The notes under the pieces were generated by a model. The model searched no databases. It had not been told where the DNA came from and saw only the letters and a list, made by a program, of their open reading frames with translations. 64,000 nucleotides of DNA from Adineta vaga (taxonomy: Eukaryota > Rotifera): assembly GCA_021613535.1 (NCBI GenBank), contig CP075494.1, forward strand, positions 4,402,001-4,466,000. The letters are read 5' to 3'. Every line of letters begins with the position of its first letter. Within the stretch, counting starts at the first letter, position 1. The translations under genes were made by a program, and so were the position numbers. Shown one piece after another: positions 56,295 to 64,000 of the stretch.

Positions 56295-58079
56295 ATGGCA
56301 GGAATTAATGAACCACCTCTTATACAGGGAAATCGATATTGTGATCCATCCACAGAAATCAATGTTCTTCTATTAGGACCTACCGGCATCGGTAAATCTA
56401 CATTTATCAATGGTTTAGCAAATTATATCTGTTATGATACATTAAATGAAGCGGTTAATGATGAACTTCAAGCAGTCATTCCCTCTTCATTTTCCTATAA
56501 TGATGATGCGGGAATCGATCGAACGATTCGAATTGGAGATGCAAATGAACATGAAAGTTTCAATGATGATGGCCATTCCTGTACACAACTATGTCGAAGT
56601 TTTGTTTTTCCAGTTGGTAAAAGAAATTTACGAATAATTGATGCACCTGGTATCGGAGATACACGAGGTCTTGATCAAGACGCAAAAAATTTCCATGAAA
56701 TTCTAACATATATTTCACAATATGAACATTTAAATGCTGTTTGTATTCTATTGAGACCAAATGAAGAAAGATTGAACATTCTTTTTCGATTTTGTGTCAA
56801 TGAACTTCTTCGACATCTACATAAAAGTGCCAGTGAAAATATCATTTTCGTTTTTACCAATGCTCGATCGACATTTTTCAAACCCGGTGGTACATCAAAA
56901 CTTCTTCGTAAACTCCTTGAAGAACATCTCACTGAACGTGATGTTAGTGTACCATTTTCGGCAACAAATACATTCTTATTAGATAACGAACCTTTTCGTT
57001 ACTTAGCATTGCGTCAAAGTGGTTTTCAACTCGATCAAGAACAAACATCAAGTTACGAGAAAAGTTGGGATCATACTGTAAAAGAATATGCTAAACTTAT
57101 GAATTATATTGTAACACGACCACTTCATGCTGTTAGTAATACTGTTTCATTAAATGAAGCTGAACAATTAATACGAAAATTAGCACGACCAATAGCTGAA
57201 ACAGCGAAATTGATTGAACAAAATATCCAACTTGCACAACAACATAAAGATGATGTTTTAAAAAACCCACAAATGATTGAACAAGGTTTACCACAAAATA
57301 ATGTTCAAATTAAACATTTGAAGTACCCACGAACTGTTTGTGTTAATGAAAAATGTTGTCGATCGATCATTGTCAATAATGAAAAGAAAATTGAATACAT
57401 ATCACAATGCCATGAACATTGTTATCTTAAAGGTGTCGTTCAAGAAACGATCAGAGATCAAAGAATACGCGATTGTGAAATTATGGAATTTAAGACAGGT
57501 AAATGTATGAAATGTGGTTGTTCTTGGAAAGAACATCAACATATTACGTATGAATATCAAACAAATCTAACACGTCTCGGTGGAAGATTATCGTTGGACG
57601 ATATTGATCAACGAATTAGTGATTTACGTAGAGAAAAATCTCAAATTGAAGATGTTTATAAACAACTTGCAAAATTTCTTCATGCAAATGCAATTCTTCC
57701 CATTCATGATGATATTATTGAATATCTCAAACATTTTATTCGTGAAGAACAAATGAAAAAGAATCAAGATGTCGTTCGAGGTCTTGAGAAAATGTTGGAA
57801 AATTATCTCGAAGAAATCGATTTATTCAAAAAAACAATCGAAAATCTTAAAGATCCATCGAATGAAAGAGATGTTTTAAAACCTGATCAAATCTTTCCAT
57901 TAGTTGGAACACTTTATCGATTACCTATTAATGGACAAAAAATTCGTGAACAAGTTGATGGAATAAAAATAACTCAAGGAGATATCTCAGCTAGTCGAGA
58001 AGTTTTTATTCAATTACCGGAAAAAGCGAGTCGATCGAAAGTAATGTCACAATTTAGAGATGCTTTTAAGACAAAATAA
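56295..58079 (+). CDS. P-loop GTPase (AIG1/septin-like G domain) with Cys/His-rich segment and coiled coil
   Basis: Intronless 594-residue ORF. The G domain has LLLGPTGIGKSTFING (P-loop 28-36), a G3 motif DAPGIGDTRG (116-125) and a G4-like FTNARS near 187-192, where TKxD/NKxD would be expected. The Asp is missing, so guanine specificity may be altered. At about 350-420 there is a Cys/His-rich stretch (VNEKCC, QCHEHC, CMKCGCSWKEHQH) able to bind zinc. The C-terminal ~180 residues are helical and coiled-coil-like. The architecture resembles the AIG1/GIMAP-like proteins of fungi and invertebrates. A cytosolic stress or immune role is conceivable but not shown. No membrane anchor. Confidence 0.82.
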   Translation: MAGINEPPLIQGNRYCDPSTEINVLLLGPTGIGKSTFINGLANYICYDTLNEAVNDELQAVIPSSFSYNDDAGIDRTIRIGDANEHESFNDDGHSCTQLCRSFVFPVGKRNLRIIDAPGIGDTRGLDQDAKNFHEILTYISQYEHLNAVCILLRPNEERLNILFRFCVNELLRHLHKSASENIIFVFTNARSTFFKPGGTSKLLRKLLEEHLTERDVSVPFSATNTFLLDNEPFRYLALRQSGFQLDQEQTSSYEKSWDHTVKEYAKLMNYIVTRPLHAVSNTVSLNEAEQLIRKLARPIAETAKLIEQNIQLAQQHKDDVLKNPQMIEQGLPQNNVQIKHLKYPRTVCVNEKCCRSIIVNNEKKIEYISQCHEHCYLKGVVQETIRDQRIRDCEIMEFKTGKCMKCGCSWKEHQHITYEYQTNLTRLGGRLSLDDIDQRISDLRREKSQIEDVYKQLAKFLHANAILPIHDDIIEYLKHFIREEQMKKNQDVVRGLEKMLENYLEEIDLFKKTIENLKDPSNERDVLKPDQIFPLVGTLYRLPINGQKIREQVDGIKITQGDISASREVFIQLPEKASRSKVMSQFRDAFKTK

Positions 58080-58231
58080 AATTCATATCGTGTAACTTAT
58101 GTCTTCTCGTAAAAAGAATATATCATCGAAATAAATCCGAAAATTCTGTTGTATGATGATCAGTGAGAAAAAGATGTGCGAGTATTATTAACGAGATATT
58201 TTATCAGAATTTTATTATTGTTGAAAAGAAT

Positions 58232-59544
58232 TTAATAACCTAAATTAAGTGCACCAACAGCTGCATGTGCTTTTTGCCATGCTAAAGCTGTAACATAGTT
58301 TCGAACGGAAATATTTCCTATAAATTTATCATTATTAGTATTATATTTTTGATAAAATTCTTTAATAATTCCATTTAAAATATTTTGTGTATAAGTTATA
58401 TTTGCCATTCGTTCAATTCGTTTCGGTGGATCTATTTCAGTGAATTCTCTTAAATTACCACGGTGCCGAAATTTAGCAAATGGTTCATCATTATGTAAAG
58501 AATGTATATGCCATGCTTTCCATACAGAATCTCCAGAAGCACTCGGATGATCTAATGCAGGTGACTGATGATGTCGAGCAATACTCGAAGAAAAAATATG
58601 ATTTATAGCAATACTAGCAGCATATAATGATGTAACACCACGCCACCATTTTGGCCATTCACCAATAGCAGGTAGATTTTCGATACCTATAAATAAATCT
58701 CAAAAGAACAGAAGATATTCCTATTGTGTTTACCGGGAACATGTGGTCCATATTCATTTTTAAGAAAATGTCTACCAATAATTGTGGTTAAATTCGCTAT
58801 TTGAATGGAATCATTTGGATGAACTAACCATGTCGAACATAAATCATGGATACCCATATGTTTATAGCCTAGTTTTTTTGCAATACTTCTAATTCGTTCA
58901 AATGTAAATTGAATTCCATGACCAGTTGCACCAAATTGCATATCATATAATTTGATTGAATGTTTTCCTAGGAGACCAAAAAGTAAACCGGGACTTAAAA
59001 TGGCATCTTGATCAACTCGTAAAATCCATTGATATTGAAAAATAACTCTGCGATACTCTGGTGTTAGAAGAAAAGCAATTGATGTCATATAGAGATAATC
59101 TTGCCATTGTTGAACTATTTGAACAGATAATTCTTCATAAAAACATCTCGGAGTTATTCGAGATCTATTCGGATGATTGAATGAAAGTGGTAGACATGGT
59201 GCTGGTAATTGTGAACAACTCGGTTGTTCACAAAAGACAATTAAATCGAGAATAACTTGTTCAGACAGAGGAGGAAAATTTTGAAGAAAATGCCATGAAT
59301 TATATAGTAAATGAAATTCAGCAATATGAGATGTTTGTTTGGCTAATGAAACAACAACAGCAACATGAATGATATTTTGTTTTGATTCTGTTAGATTTAG
59401 TGAAGATGATGTTGTCGTCGTGGTGGTGAAAATAGTAGATGTAGATATTGTTGTCGATTCTTTTGGCGAAGGATAAAGTGGAATTAAGAAATAAATAACA
59501 GATACAGCAAGAAATATAAATATTAATCGAATAGTTCGATTCAT
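58232..59544 (-). CDS. Type II membrane glycosyltransferase-like protein
   Basis: Exons are 59544-58734 and 58686-58232, with a 47-bp intron in phase 1. The start is the ATG at 59544, because the longer open frame upstream begins with TTG. A membrane anchor (LIFIFLAVSVIYFLIPL) is followed by a Ser/Thr-rich stem. The lumenal domain has VAVVVSLAKQTSHIAEFHLLYNSW, LDLIVFCEQPSC, WILRVDQDAILSPG (D-Q-D acidic motif, as in GT-A enzymes), YDMQFGATGHGIQ and a second-exon WWRGVTSLYAASIAINH. Repeated sequons fit a Golgi protein. The exact family and acceptor are unknown. Confidence 0.8.
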
Positions 59545-60756
59545 TTCTATAATCGTTCTATAAACCAAAATTTATCTAAGAGAAAAAAAATCAAACGATT
59601 TGTTTTTTCTTTACTGGCAAAAAAAGGTCGAATATGCATGAATGCGGTGTAATATTAGATATATAACATCGTTTCTCGTTCATCGACATTACTGTCTATA
59701 CACACTTGTTCGCGATCGTGACTCTTTACATCAATGAATGTACTTTTTCCTTCGATTATTTTACGTGTATATATACACACGAGTATTTGAAGAGAACAGA
59801 ATGATACGCTTCAATATAGTTTACAGGCAAGGCAAGCATATGACCACGTGTTTTGTATATTAATGTACAAAAATATCGATGCAAACATTCCCTTCATATA
59901 TATATAACTGTTTTTCATTATCAAATGAATACCGAGAGAAAACATATTAATTCCAAATATAGGTTTTATCGAGTAAGACGTGCAATCTGATCAACTATAA
60001 GTGTATTTCAGAGATATCATTGTAATAGATTTTCATCAATAGCAACTAGAATCATGTATCGATCGAAATTGCTTGACATTGAATGTTATACTTATGTAAA
60101 CTGTCAAAAGTAATAAAGAAAAACATTATACGGCCTTCTTATTTCATGGCATACAGGTGTAATGAGCAATCAATGATCACACAGGATGAAAGAAGTTATT
60201 CTACACTTAATCAAAAATGAGCAATTCGAACTATGGTTCTAATCAATGAAAATTCCTATCTCGCTATGACTTTTTTTCGTGAATTTCTCATGCTAAGTAC
60301 TCACAGAAGGTGAACTTCATGTTTCTATATTCATTGTACCATTAAACATTTGAATGATTCTACGTGAGTAATGTTTTCTCGGACAAGAAAATTTCTCAAT
60401 AATATAAGTGTATGTCTCTTCTTTCTTTTATAGCATTAGTCGAATGAAAAAAGTAATCATTATTATTTTCTTTCTTTTTTGACAAACATATAATTTTTCA
60501 CTTGAAAAAAGAGCTGCAAAGACTACAATTAGTTTTCTTCATAATTTTAGAGAATGCCGGAATAGAAAAAGCAATTTAAAAATTAATAATAGGAGAAAGA
60601 TGGAAATAAAAAAAGAACATCTATTCAAGGACATTTTGTGTTTATAAATAATTAATGAATATGTAGTTTAATTAAAGATTTATAAGATAAATAGAAAGAA
60701 AGATAAAAGATTCGAAGTTATGATCAAGCCAAGTGTGAACTGTATAAAATGTGTAT
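59545..60756. other. Gene-less spacer
   Basis: AT-rich region between two minus-strand genes. No coding or repeat structure was recognised. Confidence 0.5.
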
Positions 60757-62481
60757 TTATTGAAGCCAAATATATATAGTATATGAAACATGGGTATTAT
60801 AATCAAGTCTAAAATCACATTTTGATGGTAAATGAAGTGTTAACCAATCATTTAATTCCTCTTCAGAAGAAGTTAAGACATTATCTCCTTCTAGTGATGC
60901 ACGTAATTTTAATGATCGAAGATTTCCTAATTGATTAACTAATTTAAGTAGATCATCATGATGTTCAATTGATAATGTAAGAAGTTCACATTGTTGACCT
61001 AATTGACTGTTAATTAACATTTCACAGTCTTTATTACTAAATGTGTAAACTTGAAATTCTAAATATCGAATAGAATCGTGTTTTGTATTAGAAAAGATTG
61101 TACATTTATTTTCCGAATATTGTAATTTTAATGTATGAAGAGAAGGTAAACGATCAAATATTGACTGCAATTCATTTTCAATGGAATCATATCGATCATC
61201 TATATAACAAGTAAGGATTTGTATATTATTCAAATTGGGAATAATGGAATGAAGTCTATCGTCGATAGGAAGTGTAATACTTAAATGACGAATATTTGGA
61301 AAGAGAAATGGAAGTGATTGAAGTTGTGGTATATATTTAAGAAAATATATATGATCATATGAATTATAAATCTTATCATCTGGACAAGTTGATTTGTGAC
61401 AGTTTAATTGAGTAACATCTTCTGACGAACAAAAAGCATATGGTAAAGTGTATAACACAATGCTTTCAAATCCACTGCTAGCATTCTCTTCCTCCCAATG
61501 ACATCGAATATACCATTGATGATCTTCAAGCCAAAATGATGTTCGAAAAGAATCCATAAATCTATTGATATAGTCTTCGATGTTATCAATTCCAGATATT
61601 GAAAAGAACATACACAAATGAAATACCTTCAGGTTAGTTAAGTAGCTTTTAATAGTATGTTCCCATTGTTTTCCATCGAGATAAAATCGTTCCATACAAA
61701 TCTTGAGACAGGTTAAATTCGGTAAATATTTCCAAAATGTCAATGCATTTGTATTTATTCGCGTAGATAAATTCAATCTAGTTAATGACAGAAAATAAGT
61801 TGAAAATTCTTTTTCGGAAGAACTATAATCTATCAATTGTGTATTTAAATATCGTAGATGAGGTGTGTTTTCTAATAGATTATAGAACGTATCTATCTGC
61901 ATACAACCATTTTGATAGGAAAAATGATGTATTGATGATGAAGTAACATCAGGTGTATCAAATATTGTCCATGATCCATTAAAACCATCTAAATGGCAAT
62001 AAACTAATTGAGGAAGACTCCAGATACTATTGAGAATAGTATGAGAAGATACCATTAGTTTAAAATTACATTTAATTATACTTAAATATGTAAGATATGA
62101 TAATTGATGCCATTCAATTAGTAATTTTTCCATTATTTTTGGAGATTCAATACAATACAAAGAAAGTGCACGTAGCTGTGACAATTGAAGAAAGGATGGA
62201 AAATAAGTTGGAATATATTTTGTTTGTCCTGGTGTATATTTGTCATCAGAAAGACGTAATGAAATAATTTGATTTTGAATTGATGGAAGATATTTTTGAC
62301 ATATAAGATGAAAATCAGATTTGGAAATCGATTTAAAATCAAGATGATATGATTGAAATTGTTTGAGTAAAAGCGTATGAAATCGATAATTAAGATCGTA
62401 GAATGCATGGAAAAGATCTTGAATTTTGAAATATTCGAAAATATCAAGTAAAAGTTCATTGGCTAAACATTCAAAATTCAT
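60757..62481 (-). CDS. F-box/LRR-like protein, paralogue of the 39836 gene
   Basis: Intronless 574-residue ORF. The F-box occupies about residues 3-42 (FECLANELLLDIFEYFKIQDL...YDLNYRFHTLL). LDFKSISKSDFHLIC and the following LRR-like segments (YLTYLSIIKCNF, LPNLTCLKICMERFYLDGKQW) align along their length with the protein encoded at 39836-41572. The SFRTSFWLEDHQWYIRCHW module (61490-61560) is shared by all three F-box genes of the window. It is predicted to be a Skp1-binding substrate receptor. No membrane or signal segment. Confidence 0.85.
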   Translation of the reverse strand: MNFECLANELLLDIFEYFKIQDLFHAFYDLNYRFHTLLLKQFQSYHLDFKSISKSDFHLICQKYLPSIQNQIISLRLSDDKYTPGQTKYIPTYFPSFLQLSQLRALSLYCIESPKIMEKLLIEWHQLSYLTYLSIIKCNFKLMVSSHTILNSIWSLPQLVYCHLDGFNGSWTIFDTPDVTSSSIHHFSYQNGCMQIDTFYNLLENTPHLRYLNTQLIDYSSSEKEFSTYFLSLTRLNLSTRINTNALTFWKYLPNLTCLKICMERFYLDGKQWEHTIKSYLTNLKVFHLCMFFSISGIDNIEDYINRFMDSFRTSFWLEDHQWYIRCHWEEENASSGFESIVLYTLPYAFCSSEDVTQLNCHKSTCPDDKIYNSYDHIYFLKYIPQLQSLPFLFPNIRHLSITLPIDDRLHSIIPNLNNIQILTCYIDDRYDSIENELQSIFDRLPSLHTLKLQYSENKCTIFSNTKHDSIRYLEFQVYTFSNKDCEMLINSQLGQQCELLTLSIEHHDDLLKLVNQLGNLRSLKLRASLEGDNVLTSSEEELNDWLTLHLPSKCDFRLDYNTHVSYTIYIWLQ

Positions 62482-64000
62482 CTTCGTAAGAGTAAACGGA
62501 CTGCTTATTTGATGATCGTTCGAATCTTTAGATAGGAATATTAAAACACATGTATTTTGAGAAGAAGAAAGACGGCATTGAATAATATTTACTTATAATG
62601 ACTCATATTGGTAAAAAGAATATTTTCGCCGTGATAGGTATAGTGTAAAGATGCAAAATTTGACGTTGTTTTTTTGTGATGAGACTCAACATGATTGGAT
62701 GAATATTCTACAGAAATATCAAGCTGAAGTTTTTCAATGATAATAAGCTGCTCGAAAGTATTTGTGAAACTAGCGCCCTCTACAACACTTTTCTATTCGT
62801 TTTCTCTCTCGGTTTTTGACTCGATGTATATATACATATATATCCTTGGTTATCTCTGCCATGAAAACAGTCCACAGTATTATGTTTTCTTCCGTAATTC
62901 ACGAAACTCATCGCTATGTGTATACAAAAACATGATCTGTTCAAAAGACATAATAGAAGACCCAGGTCTTTTAATACGTCCATGGCTTTAGTCGATTGAA
63001 ATCGGTGACAGAATACGATGGTAGATTTGATAGATAGTGTAAAAATCAATGTAGAATGACGTTTAGTGAAATGACACAAATAGAACGGATATTGTTTCCT
63101 GGCGATATCACCATTACAATACATATAAGTTTATTTTAATATGTAAGAAATACAGTTATTTCATGTGAAGAAAAAAACATCTAGTACGAGAGATAAAGCG
63201 AAACAATATTGCAGGTAAAAATGAAGATAAAAGGAGTACAACATTATATCTAACAAAAAAAACATGCCGTTAATGTGCCACAATTTGTATACAAGGGGTG
63301 TGTTAAAGATAAGAAAATATGGTGAAATTCAATTTGAAAGTTTTTTTTTTAATACGAATCTAACCTAGCTGAGATGTTAATTATTGTATTTGATTTGATT
63401 TGATTTTCGAAAAGATGTATGAAGTAAATTGTACAAAAGGCAAACAACTAATATAATGAAAATGATAGACGAATGCATTAGCTAAATGTTTTCCAGATGA
63501 AAATTATGTTTAAAGAAACTATTACGCAATAAAAAAATATATCATTCGATCAATCTTTATTAAATTTCGATTTTTTCTAATACTTAAATTTTATGAAGAG
63601 GCTTAGTTAAGGTAAAGTTCATTATTGGGACTAAATGTACCGATACAAGTATAAATCCTGGGAGCTCTAAAGGTTAACCATTTGAAAGGTCTTAACTAAC
63701 ACTTACAATCGTTCGATTCTTATTTTTGTCGAGAACGATCAAAAGAAAATTCATCCAGTTCATGATGGCCTTTACACTTATATCAATCACACCAAAGTCT
63801 TCGTACATAAATATACTTAAGATTAGATAAATTTTTGTAAGATTTTTCTCTATCTCTCTTTCATTAATAACAAAATTGAAATAGACCACAAAACGATGTT
63901 AACCGTCGTTGATCATCGACTACAATTTTAATTAGATTTAGTTTACTAAATCTTAAAACGTTACTTTGATTTACAAATGTATTAAACGAATAAGAAAAAA
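62482..64000. other. Gene-less right end
   Basis: AT-rich sequence with opposing short ORFs at 62737-63124 and 63692-63889 that lack domain features. It may contain the promoter of the minus-strand F-box gene. Confidence 0.5.

Noticed and set aside
62737-63124. Overlapping opposite-strand ORFs of 84 and 114 residues
   Set aside because: No domain pattern, no plausible splice partners, and composition typical of chance ORFs in AT-rich spacer.
1-64000. tRNA, rRNA or CRISPR arrays
   Set aside because: No cloverleaf with a GTTCGA-type T-loop, no rRNA-like conserved stretch and no regularly spaced repeat array was found by eye; structured-RNA software was not available.

Overview
The window looks like nuclear DNA of a small metazoan, most probably a bdelloid rotifer. 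It is AT-rich. Genes are compact, with many GT-AG introns of about 47-65 bp. The gene mix (arginine ADP-ribosyltransferase fused to TPRs, F-box/leucine-rich-repeat genes, secreted Ig and kelch/PAN proteins, a biogenic-amine-type GPCR, intronless genes of bacterial or fungal type) fits that group. Short dispersed hairpins rich in GGGTGTGGGTG resemble the TGTGGG telomere repeat reported for bdelloids. The assignment is inferred from gene content; no database search was run.

Layout. 1-8.2 kb: 3' end of a beta-propeller-like gene (+), a small permuted-papain-like gene (+), an ART-TPR gene (-), an unrecognised five-exon gene (-) and a two-exon GPCR (-). 8.2-11.1 kb: gene-less, with a 1.3-kb transposon-like element bearing ~200-bp inverted termini and a 9-bp flanking duplication. 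11.1-13.6 kb: secreted multi-Ig gene (-) with one apparent frameshift. 15.4-16.4 kb: secreted propeller-like protein (+). 17.4-21.1 kb: GT25-like gene, a decayed GT25 copy and a GT61-like gene (all -). 21.5-23.8 kb: GNAT acetyltransferase (+) facing a thioester-reductase-like gene (-), both intronless. 23.9-24.8 kb: fold-back element with nearly identical arms. 25-28 kb: no gene.

28.0-34.5 kb: full-length ABCB-type transporter in many exons, with one apparent 1-bp frameshift. 34.7-35.9 kb: aldo-keto reductase (-). 36.6-39.2 kb: a stand-alone KIX-domain protein and an E2-like protein with an early in-frame TGA. 39.8-41.6 kb: F-box gene. 41.8-44.2 kb: decayed PAN/kelch gene enclosing an ABC relic. 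45.3-46.5 kb: type II membrane glycan-related protein. 46.7-50.0 kb: F-box gene followed by 14 LRRs, each on its own ~84-bp exon. 50.3-50.9 kb: decayed GTPase-like fragments. 51.9-55.6 kb: secreted coiled-coil protein, APH(3')-like kinase and dual-specificity phosphatase. 56.3-58.1 kb: P-loop GTPase with a Cys/His-rich segment. 58.2-59.5 kb: type II glycosyltransferase-like gene. 60.8-62.5 kb: third F-box gene. The remainder is intergenic.

There is no operon-like pathway. Recurrent themes are secretory-pathway glycosylation (four or five genes), F-box/ubiquitin functions (three F-box genes and an E2-like), probable horizontally acquired enzymes (APH, GNAT, reductase, aldo-keto reductase), and several genes carrying single-base breaks that may be real decay or assembly errors.
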